From the NCBI GenBank assembly GCA_946479475.1, contig CAMLGG010000202.1, positions 1-9,759 on the forward strand: 9,759 nucleotides of DNA, read 5' to 3'. A model generated the notes under the pieces. The model searched no databases and was not told the DNA's origin. It was given only the letters and a program-made list of their open reading frames with translations. Made by a program: the position numbers and the translations under genes. Shown piece by piece: positions 1 through 6,177 of the stretch (within the stretch, counting starts at the first letter, position 1; the number at the start of each line of letters is the position of its first letter). This DNA comes from an uncultured Ideonella sp. Lineage in GTDB: Bacteria; Pseudomonadota; Gammaproteobacteria; Burkholderiales; Burkholderiaceae.

Positions 1-805
1 CGAAGATGTTCGCGGCCTTGGGGCCGGCGACGACGGCGCCGATCGGCACGCCCGAGCCCAGGCCCTTGGCCAGCGGCATCACGTCCGGCAGGATGCCGGC
101 CCACTGGTGGGCGAACCACTTGCCGGTGCGGCCGATGCCGCATTGCACCTCGTCGAGCATGAGCAGCCAGCCGCGCTCGTCGCAGACCTGGCGCAGGCCG
201 CGCAGGAAATCCCATTGCGCGGCGTGGATGCCGCCTTCACCCTGGATGGTCTCCAGGAAGACGGCCGTGACGTTGGGGTTGGTGTCACCCAGGCGGCGCA
301 CCGCATCCAGGTCGTTCAGCGGCACCCGGGGGAAGCCTTCGACCAGCGGCCCGAAGCCGGCCTGCACCTTGGGATTGCCGGTGGCCGACAGCGTGGCGAT
401 CGAGCGGCCGTGGAAGGCCTTCTCGAAGACGATCACCTCGGGCCTCTCGATCCCCTGGTCGTGGCCGAACTTGCGGGCGATCTTCAGGGCGGCCTCGTTG
501 GCCTCCAGGCCCGAGTTGCAGAAGAACACCGAAGCCAGGCCGGAGAGCTCGCAGAGCTTGGCGGCCAGGCGCTCCTGCAGCGGGTTCTCGTAGTAGTTGG
601 AGCAGTGGATCAGCAGCGAAACCTGCTCCTGCAATGCCGGCACCAGCTTCGGGTGCGCATGGCCGAGGGTGTTGACGGCGATGCCGCCGAGGCCGTCGAG
701 GTATCGCTTGCCGTGGGTGTCCCAGACCTGGCAGCCCTGGCCGTGCGTCAACGCGATCGGCAGGCGGCCGTAGGTGTTCATCACATGGGGCATGGAGGCG
801 GTCAT
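1..805 (-). CDS. argD: Acetylornithine/succinyldiaminopimelate aminotransferase ArgD (partial, C-terminus off the left edge)
   Basis: Cytoplasmic PLP-dependent class III aminotransferase. It makes N-acetylornithine from N-acetylglutamate semialdehyde and glutamate in arginine synthesis, and often also serves the succinyl-DAP step of lysine synthesis. The reverse strand reads open from 805 to the edge, giving 268 residues of an expected 395-400. Visible landmarks are LDGLGGIAVNTLGHAHP near residues 37-53, the CNSGLEANEAALKIAR motif that binds cofactor phosphate, FEKAFHGRS, then LDEVQCGIGRTG with the PLP-contacting D218 and Q221, and the Schiff-base lysine K247 in MPLAKGLGSG. The ATG at 805-803 is chosen because AGGAG lies 9 nt upstream; ATGs at residues 5 and 9 are possible alternatives. 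The gene is divergent from the DUF3579 gene. No frameshift or missing key residue is seen. A related class III aminotransferase (GabT or AstC type) is less likely given the motif context and gene neighbourhood. Confidence 0.95.
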   Translation of the reverse strand, partial: MTASMPHVMNTYGRLPIALTHGQGCQVWDTHGKRYLDGLGGIAVNTLGHAHPKLVPALQEQVSLLIHCSNYYENPLQERLAAKLCELSGLASVFFCNSGLEANEAALKIARKFGHDQGIERPEVIVFEKAFHGRSIATLSATGNPKVQAGFGPLVEGFPRVPLNDLDAVRRLGDTNPNVTAVFLETIQGEGGIHAAQWDFLRGLRQVCDERGWLLMLDEVQCGIGRTGKWFAHQWAGILPDVMPLAKGLGSGVPIGAVVAGPKAANIF

Positions 806-814
806 GGGCAAAGG

Positions 815-819
815 CTCCT
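815..819 (-). promoter_or_regulatory. Shine-Dalgarno site of argD
   Basis: AGGAG on the minus strand, 9 nt before the ATG at 805. It favours this start over the two in-frame ATGs slightly downstream. Confidence 0.6.
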
Positions 820-900
820 GGCTGCTGCACCGTCACGCCGAGGCGGCGCAAAGAGAAAGGGCCGGCCGCGTCAGCTCCATCACGCGCCAGCCCTCGCTCG

Positions 901-906
901 ATTCTA
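901..906 (-). promoter_or_regulatory. Possible -10 box for argD
   Basis: The minus strand reads TAGAAT here, 95 nt upstream of the argD start, as the most AT-rich patch in an otherwise GC-rich divergent spacer. No good -35 hexamer sits 16-18 bp upstream; the nearest, TTGCGC at 935-930, is 23 bp away. The call rests on the -10 alone. Confidence 0.3.
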
Positions 907-946
907 AAGCCGGCCCGTTGTTTGCTGCGGCGCAACAGGCTCAGGG

Positions 947-952
947 CACAAT
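947..952 (+). promoter_or_regulatory. Possible -10 box for the DUF3579 gene
   Basis: CACAAT matches 5 of 6 positions of TATAAT-type variants common in GC-rich betaproteobacteria. A TTGCTG at 922-927 would be a -35 with a long 19-bp spacer. Transcription would start near 959, giving a leader of about 90 nt that contains the two stem-loops at 964-1002. Confidence 0.3.
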
Positions 953-963
953 AGCTGCTTCGC

Positions 964-1002
964 CCGACGCACGCGCGTCGGCCGCCGGGGCATCGGTGCC
1001 CC
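964..1002 (+). other. Two tandem perfect stem-loops in the DUF3579 leader
   Basis: The first hairpin pairs CCGACGC (964-970) with GCGTCGG (975-981) around an ACGC loop. The second pairs GGGGCA (987-992) with TGCCCC (997-1002) around TCGG. Five nucleotides separate them. Neither is followed by a T tract, so they do not look like intrinsic terminators. They lie 46 nt upstream of the DUF3579 start codon, downstream of the candidate promoter. Function unknown; in DNA this GC-rich such inverted repeats can also arise by chance. Confidence 0.45.
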
Positions 1003-1048
1003 GCCAGATCCCGCCCGTATTACGCGTGGTTCCCCTCCCGCGGCGCTG

Positions 1049-1369
1049 ATGACCGTTTCGAAACCCCGTCAATTCTTCATCCAGGGCGTCACCCAGGACG
1101 GCCGGACCTTCCGTCCCAGCGACTGGGCCGAGCGCCTGGCCGGCGCCATGTCGTCCTTCCGCCCCGGCGGCGCTGTCGGCGGCCCGGGGGCCCACATCGG
1201 CTACTCGCCCTATTGCGTGCCGCGAGTGATCAATGGCGTGAAGTGCGTGATCGTCAACGAGGCCCTGCGCGACATCGAGCCGATGGCCTGGGATTTCGTG
1301 ATGAACTTCGCCCGCGACAACGGGCTGCAGGTGGCCGAGGCCTGCTGGCTGGAAGACCAGCAGAAGTGA
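1049..1369 (+). CDS. DUF3579 domain-containing protein
   Basis: A 106-residue soluble protein recognised as a DUF3579 member, a family of about 100 residues found mainly in betaproteobacteria and without an assigned function. Visible features are FFIQGVTQDGRTFRPSDWAERL near residues 9-30, a glycine-rich stretch (39-51), the GYSPYCVPR motif (51-59), INGVKCVIVNEALRD (61-75) and a C-terminal half ending near C99-W100. There is no signal peptide or membrane segment, so it is probably cytoplasmic. Three cysteines (56, 66, 99) are present but do not form a CxxC metal motif. The ATG at 1049 lacks a clear Shine-Dalgarno site, but the family-like sequence begins within the first ten codons. The gene lies between argD and rpsT, a neighbourhood I recall as common in Burkholderiales, often with arginine genes. 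It probably forms its own transcript ended by the hairpin at 1384-1408. Confidence 0.9.
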   Translation: MTVSKPRQFFIQGVTQDGRTFRPSDWAERLAGAMSSFRPGGAVGGPGAHIGYSPYCVPRVINGVKCVIVNEALRDIEPMAWDFVMNFARDNGLQVAEACWLEDQQK

Positions 1370-1383
1370 ACCGGCTGAAATGA

Positions 1384-1408
1384 AAAGGGCCCGCGAAGCG
1401 GGCCCTTT
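1384..1408. terminator. Bidirectional intrinsic terminator between the DUF3579 gene and rpsT
   Basis: A perfect 11-bp stem, AAAGGGCCCGC (1384-1394) and GCGGGCCCTTT (1398-1408), closes a GAA loop. On the plus strand the stem ends in TTT 15 nt after the DUF3579 stop. On the minus strand the exit side reads TTTTCATTT, 24 nt after the rpsT stop. It therefore fits as a shared terminator for two convergent genes. Confidence 0.88.
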
Positions 1409-1431
1409 CGTATCCACCTGGAAAAAGGTCG

Positions 1432-1728
1432 TCAGGCAGCGAGGGCCTTGACCTTGGCCGACAGGCGGCTCTTGTGGCGGGCGGCCTTGTTCTTGTGGAA
1501 CAGGCCCTTGTCGGCGATCGAGTCGATGACGCCCTGGGCGGTCTTGAACAACTCGGTGGCCTTGGCCTTGTCGCCGGTGGCGACAGCCTTCAGGACGTTC
1601 TTGATCGAGGTGCGGAACTTGGAACGCAGCGACGAGTTCGCGGCGTTCAGCTTCACGTCTTGGCGGGCGCGCTTGCGGCCCGACGCCAGGCGCACGGTGC
1701 GCTTCTTGGCTTTGGAAGAGGTGGCCAT
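1432..1728 (-). CDS. rpsT: Small ribosomal subunit protein S20
   Basis: A 98-residue, lysine- and arginine-rich protein that binds 16S rRNA early in 30S subunit assembly. The sequence has the S20 pattern: basic N-terminus [18 protein letters not shown], then [21 protein letters not shown] (about residues 28-48), a helical middle with [18 protein letters not shown], and the conserved ending [20 protein letters not shown]. The reading frame is open further upstream, but ATG 1728-1726 is chosen because the S20 homology starts there and the extension lacks similarity to ribosomal proteins. A weak GGAAAG lies before the start. The gene is monocistronic here: its promoter is at 1766-1795 and the terminator at 1384-1408, and it is divergent from murJ. 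Confidence 0.97.
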   Translation of the reverse strand: MATSSKAKKRTVRLASGRKRARQDVKLNAANSSLRSKFRTSIKNVLKAVATGDKAKATELFKTAQGVIDSIADKGLFHKNKAARHKSRLSAKVKALAA

Positions 1729-1765
1729 TGGTGTTGAGGGCTTTCCAGGTGGGAAAAGACCGTCG

Positions 1766-1795
1766 AGTATAGCAGTTTCCCGGCTCGGCAGGCAA
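1766..1795 (-). promoter_or_regulatory. Sigma-70 promoter of rpsT
   Basis: On the minus strand, TTGCCT (1795-1790) and TATACT (1771-1766) are separated by 18 bp. This is the best promoter match in the window. Transcription would start near 1759 and give a leader of about 31 nt before the rpsT ATG, in line with a highly expressed ribosomal protein gene. Confidence 0.65.
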
Positions 1796-1822
1796 GGCGG
1801 CCCGGCCGGGGCCTCGAGGCGG

Positions 1823-1831
1823 TGGCACAAT
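1823..1831 (+). promoter_or_regulatory. Possible extended -10 promoter of murJ
   Basis: TGG followed by CACAAT has the TGn extended -10 form, which can work without a good -35, and none is visible here. The hexamer ends 10 nt before the murJ ATG, so the transcript would have a leader of only about 4 nt. It lies 30 bp from the rpsT -35, back to back with that promoter. Confidence 0.35.
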
Positions 1832-1841
1832 CCGCCGCCGC

Positions 1842-3398
1842 ATGAATCTCCTGAAGGCCGCGTCGACGGTATCCCTGTGGACCCTGCTGTCGCGCGTGAC
1901 CGGCCTGGTGCGCGACCAGCTCATCGCCGCCAGCTTCGGCGCCGGGGCGCTCACCGACGCCTTCAACGTCGCGTTCCGCATCCCGAACCTGCTGCGCAGG
2001 CTGTTCGCCGAAGGCGCGTTCTCGTCGGCCTTCGTGCCCATCCTGGCGGCCACGCGGGCCACCGACGGCGACGAGGCCACCCGCCGCCTGATCGATGCGG
2101 TCGCCACGGTGCTGTTCGCCGCCCTGGTCCTCACCTGCGTGGTCGGCGTGATCGGCGCGCCGGTGGTCGTGTGGCTCTTCGGCGCCGGGCTGCAGGAGCT
2201 GGAGCTGGCGGTGATCATGACCCGCTGGATGTTCCCCTACATCGGCTTCATGTCGCTGGTGGCGTTGTCGGCGGGCATCCTCAATACCTGGCGCCGCTTC
2301 GCCCTGCCGGCCGCGACGCCGGTGCTGCTGAACGTGGCGATGATCAGCGCGGCGCTGTTCCTCGCGCCCTGGCTGGACAGGCACGGCATCCGCCCCATCC
2401 ACGCGCTCTCGGCCGGCGTGATGGTCGGCGGCGCACTGCAGCTGGCCATCCAGTTCCCGGCCCTGCGCGCGATCGGCTGCCTGCCGCACATCGGCTTCGG
2501 GCCGGCCGCCTGGAAGCGTGCCTGGAAGCATCCCGGCGTGCACCGGCTGCTCACGCAGATGGCGCCTGCGCTCCTGGGCGTCTCGGTGGCCCAGCTCTCC
2601 CTGCTCATCAACACGCAGATCGCGTCGCACCTCGGGCCCGGAGCGGTCTCCTGGCTGTTTTACGCCGACCGCCTGATGGAGTTCCCCACCGCGCTGCTGG
2701 GCGTGGCCCTCGGCGTGGTGCTGATCCCCGGCCTGTCGGCCAGGCGGGCGCAGAACGACGACGCCGGCTACTCGGCCCAGCTCGACTGGGGCCTGCGGCT
2801 GGTGGTGGTCCTGGCGCTGCCCTTCGCCGTGGCCATGCTGACCTTCGCCAAGCCGCTGGTGGCGGTGCTCTTCCACTACGGCAAGTTCAGCCCCGAGGCG
2901 GTGGAGATGACGGTGAAGGCCTTGCGCGGCTACGGCTGCGGCCTGATCGGGATCGTCGGCATCAAGGTGCTCGCGCCGGGCTTCTTCGCCCAGCAGGACC
3001 TGCGCACGCCGGTGCGCATCGCCATCGTCGTGCTGGTCTGCACGCAGCTGATGAACCTGGCCTTCGTGCCCTGGCTGGGCCACGCGGGGCTGGCCCTGTC
3101 CATCGGCCTGGGCGCGATGGTCAACGCGGGCTGGCTGCTGATCGGCCTGCGCCGCCAGGGCCACTACCGGCCGGCACCCGGCTGGCGGGGCTTCGTCGCG
3201 CGAGTGCTGCCGGCCAACGTGGTGCTGGCCGCGGGCCTGGTGTTTGCCTCGATGCAGCTGGATTGGCTGGCGCTGCAGGCGCATCCCGGCCTGCGGGTGG
3301 CCTGGCTCGCCGGCGTGATGGTCGCGGCCGTGCTGGGCTACTTCGGCGTGCTGATGCTGGCCGGCCTCCAGCTGCGACAGTTCCTGAGGAGAGGCTGA
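1842..3398 (+). CDS. murJ: Lipid II flippase MurJ (MviN)
   Basis: A 518-residue inner-membrane protein of the MOP exporter superfamily that moves lipid II across the cytoplasmic membrane for peptidoglycan synthesis. The length matches the family (about 510). The N-terminus begins directly in family sequence and keeps residues known to be essential in E. coli MurJ: R18, R24, D39 in TDAF, and R52 in NLLRR. The [12 protein letters not shown] motif follows. In the seventh-helix region, [12 protein letters not shown] holds R277 and E280, equivalent to E. coli R270 and E273. Many hydrophobic segments fill the rest, consistent with 14 helices. No Shine-Dalgarno site precedes the ATG, but the homology leaves little room for another start. 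The gene is divergent from rpsT, and 88 nt separate it from the sirB1-like gene, which might be co-transcribed. Confidence 0.97.
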   Translation: MNLLKAASTVSLWTLLSRVTGLVRDQLIAASFGAGALTDAFNVAFRIPNLLRRLFAEGAFSSAFVPILAATRATDGDEATRRLIDAVATVLFAALVLTCVVGVIGAPVVVWLFGAGLQELELAVIMTRWMFPYIGFMSLVALSAGILNTWRRFALPAATPVLLNVAMISAALFLAPWLDRHGIRPIHALSAGVMVGGALQLAIQFPALRAIGCLPHIGFGPAAWKRAWKHPGVHRLLTQMAPALLGVSVAQLSLLINTQIASHLGPGAVSWLFYADRLMEFPTALLGVALGVVLIPGLSARRAQNDDAGYSAQLDWGLRLVVVLALPFAVAMLTFAKPLVAVLFHYGKFSPEAVEMTVKALRGYGCGLIGIVGIKVLAPGFFAQQDLRTPVRIAIVVLVCTQLMNLAFVPWLGHAGLALSIGLGAMVNAGWLLIGLRRQGHYRPAPGWRGFVARVLPANVVLAAGLVFASMQLDWLALQAHPGLRVAWLAGVMVAAVLGYFGVLMLAGLQLRQFLRRG

Positions 3399-3474
3399 GC
3401 GCCTGCCGCGGGGCAGGGTCGCCACGAACCTCGTTCGAAGGATCCGGCGGCTGCGGGCGCCCGGGCAAAAGTCC

Positions 3475-3480
3475 TACACT
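3475..3480 (+). promoter_or_regulatory. Possible -10 box immediately before the sirB1-like gene
   Basis: TACACT ends 6 nt before the ATG at 3487. If used, transcription would start at or next to the A of the start codon, giving a leaderless message. No Shine-Dalgarno site and no clear -35 are present, so this is tentative. Confidence 0.25.
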
Positions 3481-3486
3481 TCGAGC

Positions 3487-4356
3487 ATGAGCCTTCCGCT
3501 GCGCCTGGAAGCCCCCAGTCCGCTGGAGTACTTTTCCGTGCTGGTGGCCGAGGACGAGCACTTCGCCCTGCTGGAAGCCGCCGTCTCGCTGGGCCAGGAT
3601 GCCGACCCCGAGCTCGATCCGCAGACGGTGATGGACGAGATCGACGCGCTGGGCGACCGCCTCAAGCGCCGCCTCCCGGCTGACGCCAGCGCGATGCACA
3701 GGCTGCGTACGCTCAACCGCTACTTCTTCCGCGAACTCGGCTTCGCCGGCAACGTCAACGACTACTACGACGCCGGCAACAGCTACCTCCACCGGGTGCT
3801 GGCCAGCCGCCGCGGCATCCCGATCTCGCTGGCGCTGATCTACATCGAGCTGGCCGGCCACGCCGGGCTGGTGGCGCGCGGCGTCTCCTTCCCCGGCCAT
3901 TTCCTGGTCAAGCTGCGCCTGCCCCACGGAGAGGCGGTGATGGATCCGTTCAACGGTCGCTCGCTCTCGCGCGAGGAGCTGGAAGAGCGGCTGGAGCCCC
4001 TGCGCCGCAAGCAGGGCCTGGTGGGCGAGTTCGAGGTGCCGCTGGGGCTGTTCCTGCAGTCGGCTTCGCCGCGCGACATCATCGCCCGCATGCTGCGCAA
4101 CCTGAAGTCCATCCACCAGCAGGCCGAGGACCTTTCGAGCCTGCTGGCGGTGCAGCACCGCCTGGTGTGCCTGCTGCCGGAGGCCTGGGACGAGCGGCGC
4201 GACCGCGGCCTGACGCTGGCCGAGCTGGGCCAGCCGGATGCGGCCGCCGACGACCTCTCGGCCTACCTCGCGCACGAGCCGGACGCGGCGGACGCCGAGC
4301 CCATGCGCCGCATGCTGGCCGAGCTGCGCGACAGCCCGCGGCCGCTGCTGCACTGA
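3487..4356 (+). CDS. SirB1 family protein (transglutaminase-like fold plus C-terminal TPR region)
   Basis: A 289-residue soluble protein of the SirB1/YchA family. Residues about 45-160 form the transglutaminase-like core 2 region: LNRYFFRELGF (76-86), NDYYDAGNSYLHRVLASRRGIPISLALIYIE (91-121), FPGHF with H138, and MDPFNGR (152-158). Residues about 197-283 are helical and TPR-like, with the DRGLTLAELGQPDAAADDLSAYL pattern matching the C-terminus of E. coli SirB1. The position of the usual transglutaminase cysteine holds serine (GIPIS), as in the E. coli homologue, so a protein-binding role is more likely than cross-linking. The family's molecular function is not settled; the name comes from a Salmonella invasion-regulator locus. 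The ATG at 3487 has no Shine-Dalgarno site. The next gene begins 79 nt downstream. Confidence 0.9.
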   Translation: MSLPLRLEAPSPLEYFSVLVAEDEHFALLEAAVSLGQDADPELDPQTVMDEIDALGDRLKRRLPADASAMHRLRTLNRYFFRELGFAGNVNDYYDAGNSYLHRVLASRRGIPISLALIYIELAGHAGLVARGVSFPGHFLVKLRLPHGEAVMDPFNGRSLSREELEERLEPLRRKQGLVGEFEVPLGLFLQSASPRDIIARMLRNLKSIHQQAEDLSSLLAVQHRLVCLLPEAWDERRDRGLTLAELGQPDAAADDLSAYLAHEPDAADAEPMRRMLAELRDSPRPLLH

Positions 4357-4375
4357 ACGTGCGGCCGGCGGCACC

Positions 4376-4381
4376 TAAAAT
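4376..4381 (+). promoter_or_regulatory. Possible -10 box for the AI-2E permease-hda-pcnB-folK operon
   Basis: TAAAAT lies in the 79-nt gap before the AI-2E permease gene, with a poor -35 candidate (CTGAAC, 3 of 6 matches) 17 bp upstream. It is the only AT-rich box in the gap. Transcription would start near 4388, 13 nt before a short ORF at 4401. Confidence 0.35.
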
Positions 4382-4400
4382 CCGCCGTTCTCCTGGCCCC

Positions 4401-4439
4401 ATGCCGCTGCAGGCGATGTCCTCGGCGGCCTTCGCATGA
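4401..4439 (+). CDS. Possible 12-residue leader peptide overlapping the AI-2E permease start
   Basis: ATG at 4401 opens a 12-codon ORF (MPLQAMSSAAFA) whose TGA stop overlaps the ATG of the AI-2E permease gene as ATGA. It has no Shine-Dalgarno site and may be chance. If translated, it could couple ribosome termination to initiation of the permease, which also lacks its own Shine-Dalgarno site. No attenuation-type codon run is present. Confidence 0.18.
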   Translation: MPLQAMSSAAFA

Positions 4440-5497
4440 CCCTGACTCCCGCCCAGCGCCAAAGCTTGAGCTGGCTGCTGATCGCCGCCGCCGGCCTGCT
4501 GGCGGTGTGGGCGCTCGCCCCGGTGCTGATGCCCTTCCTGCTGGGGGCGGGCCTGGCCTACGCGTTGCACCCGGCGGTCGAGCGACTGGCGGCCCGGCGC
4601 GTCCCCCGGGTGCTGGCAGTGACGCTGGTGGTACTGGCCACGATCGTCGTGGTGCTGGCCGTCATGCTGCTGGTCGTCCCGATCCTCGCCAAGGAACTGC
4701 CGCTCATCAGGCAGCAGGTGCCCTTGCTGGCCGACCGGCTGAACGAGCACTTGTCGCCCTGGCTGGCGCAGTTCGGCATCAACGTCTCGCTGGACGTGGC
4801 GGGCATCAAGGCCATGGCCCTGCAGGCACTGGACGGCAACCTGGAGGACTGGGTGGCGGCGGCTCTGAGCTCGGCCCGCATCGGCGGCAGCATCCTGCTC
4901 GCGGTGATCGGCAACGCCATCCTCGTGCCGGCGGTGCTGTTCTACCTGCTGCTCGACTGGCCCCGTCTGACCGAACGCACGCTCTCGCTGGTACCTCCGC
5001 GCATGCGTGAGCGCGTGGACGCCTTCCTCGCGGAATGCGATGGCGTGCTGGGCCAGTACCTGCGCGGCCAGGCGCTCGTGATGCTCGTGCTGGCGGTCTA
5101 CTACGCCCTGGCCCTGGGCGTCGCCGGCTTCGAGCTGGCCCTGCCGGTGGGCGTGTTCACCGGGTTGGCCATCTTCATTCCCTACCTCGGCTTCGGCCTG
5201 GGCCTGCTGCTGGCTTTGCTGGCCGGGGTGCTGCAGTTCACCGGCTGGTATGGCGTGATCGTGGTGGCCGTCGTCTATGGGGCCGGCCAGGTCATCGAAA
5301 GCTTCTTCCTCACGCCGCGCCTGGTCGGCGAGCGCATCGGGCTGCCGCCGCTGGCGGTGATCTTCGCGCTGCTGGCCTGCGGGCACCTGTTCGGCTTCGT
5401 CGGCGTGCTGATCGCGTTGCCGCTGTCGGCGCTGGTGCTGGTCGCCGGCCGCCGCGTCACGTCGGCCTACCTGGGCAGCGCCCTTTACCGCGAATGA
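4436..5497 (+). CDS. AI-2E family transporter (PerM/UPF0118 permease)
   Basis: A 353-residue inner-membrane permease of the family that includes E. coli TqsA, YdiK and PerM. Hydrophobic segments lie near residues 12-46 (two helices), 59-83, 148-174, 211-232, 235-265, 271-286 and 302-338, about eight helices. A long soluble stretch (84-147) follows the third, as is typical. The family signature at 288-303 reads ESFFLTPRLVGERIGL, followed by PPLAVIFALLACGHLFGF. Family members export or take up different small solutes (AI-2 for TqsA, ions in others), so the substrate cannot be told from sequence. In betaproteobacteria this gene commonly precedes hda, and here its TGA overlaps the hda ATG by 4 nt, pointing to co-transcription and coupling. 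ATG 4436 is preferred although no Shine-Dalgarno site is visible. Confidence 0.93.
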   Translation: MTLTPAQRQSLSWLLIAAAGLLAVWALAPVLMPFLLGAGLAYALHPAVERLAARRVPRVLAVTLVVLATIVVVLAVMLLVVPILAKELPLIRQQVPLLADRLNEHLSPWLAQFGINVSLDVAGIKAMALQALDGNLEDWVAAALSSARIGGSILLAVIGNAILVPAVLFYLLLDWPRLTERTLSLVPPRMRERVDAFLAECDGVLGQYLRGQALVMLVLAVYYALALGVAGFELALPVGVFTGLAIFIPYLGFGLGLLLALLAGVLQFTGWYGVIVVAVVYGAGQVIESFFLTPRLVGERIGLPPLAVIFALLACGHLFGFVGVLIALPLSALVLVAGRRVTSAYLGSALYRE

Positions 5498-6177
5498 CGG
5501 CCATGAAGCAGATCCCGCTGCCCATCGCCGCCGAGGCCGAGCCGAGCTTCGAGAACTTCGTCGCCGGAGACAACCTGGCGGTCCTGGAGGCCCTGCGCCG
5601 GCTGGTCATCCCATCTCCGCCGGTCTACCTCTGGGGACCCGCCGGGGCCGGCAAGACGCACCTGCTGGCGGCCCTGGCGCGCCAGCTGCGCGGCGAAGGG
5701 GCGCGCGTCGGCTGGTTCGATGCCGAGACCCCGCTGCCGTGGACCTTCGACGAGGGCTGGTGGCTGGTCGTGATCGACCGCGCCGACCGCCTGGACGCCG
5801 CCCGGCAGCACGCAGCCTTCGCGCTGTTCGTCGAGGCCGCGACACATGGCGTGCAGATGGCCGCCGCCGGCCGCCTGCCGCCGGTCGACCTGCCGGTGCG
5901 GGACGACCTCCGCACCCGGCTGGGCTGGGGCCAGGTCCACGCCGTCAAGCCGCTGACCGAGGCGGGGACGCGCGCGGCGCTGCGCCGCGAGGCCGACCGC
6001 CGCGGCGTGTTTCTCTCCGACGAGGTGATGGACTACCTGCTGACCCGCTTCGCCCGTGACCTGGGCTCCCTCATGGCCCTGCTCGCCCGGCTCGACAGCT
6101 TCTCGCTCGCCGAGCGCCGCGCCATCACCGTGCCCCTGCTGAAGAAGATGGTCCACGAAGAGGGCGGCACCCCATGA
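5494..6177 (+). CDS. hda: DnaA regulatory inactivator Hda
   Basis: A 227-residue AAA+ protein that, bound to the DNA-loaded sliding clamp, stimulates ATP hydrolysis by DnaA and so blocks re-initiation of replication. The clamp-binding motif is at the N-terminus (Q6-I-P-L-P). Walker A is GPAGAGKTH (48-56), Walker B VVIDRAD (92-98), and the arginine finger lies in LRTRLGWG (R142, equivalent to E. coli R153). The C-terminal helices hold RFARDLGSLMALLARLD, the sensor 2 region. The length is normal (E. coli 233). The start at 5494 makes an ATGA overlap with the preceding gene; ATG 5503 (beginning MKQIPLPI, closer to other Hda N-termini) is a good alternative. The other end also overlaps the next gene by ATGA. 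DnaA itself is ruled out by the lack of a DNA-binding domain IV. Confidence 0.94.
   Translation: MTAMKQIPLPIAAEAEPSFENFVAGDNLAVLEALRRLVIPSPPVYLWGPAGAGKTHLLAALARQLRGEGARVGWFDAETPLPWTFDEGWWLVVIDRADRLDAARQHAAFALFVEAATHGVQMAAAGRLPPVDLPVRDDLRTRLGWGQVHAVKPLTEAGTRAALRREADRRGVFLSDEVMDYLLTRFARDLGSLMALLARLDSFSLAERRAITVPLLKKMVHEEGGTP

Noticed and set aside
107..907. A 266-codon plus-strand frame opposite argD
   Set aside because: The minus strand encodes clear ArgD with its PLP lysine; the plus frame has no family resemblance.
859..916. 8-bp inverted repeat GGGCCGGC / GCCGGCCC in the argD-DUF3579 spacer
   Set aside because: The arms are 42 bp apart and made only of G and C, so chance is likely in DNA of this composition; it does not frame a known operator.
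3387..3394. AGGAGAGG at the end of murJ as a ribosome binding site for a hidden gene
   Set aside because: No usable start codon with a following open frame lies at a proper distance.
1653..3425. A 590-codon open frame on the minus strand opposite murJ
   Set aside because: His/Gln/Gly/Arg-rich translation typical of an antisense frame in GC-rich coding DNA. The plus strand encodes an intact MurJ with its essential residues.
3402..3437. Two small stem-loops after murJ (6-bp stem at 3402-3417, 5-bp stem at 3425-3437)
   Set aside because: Short stems and no T tract, so I do not call a terminator; murJ may read through into the sirB1-like gene.
1448..3490. A 680-codon plus-strand frame running across rpsT and murJ
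   Set aside because: It is out of frame with murJ, Arg/Gly/Ala-rich, and crosses the rpsT promoter and two real genes.
3590..3960. Loss of the transglutaminase catalytic cysteine in the sirB1-like protein as an anomaly
   Set aside because: The E. coli SirB1 homologue also has serine there, so this is a family trait and not damage to this gene.
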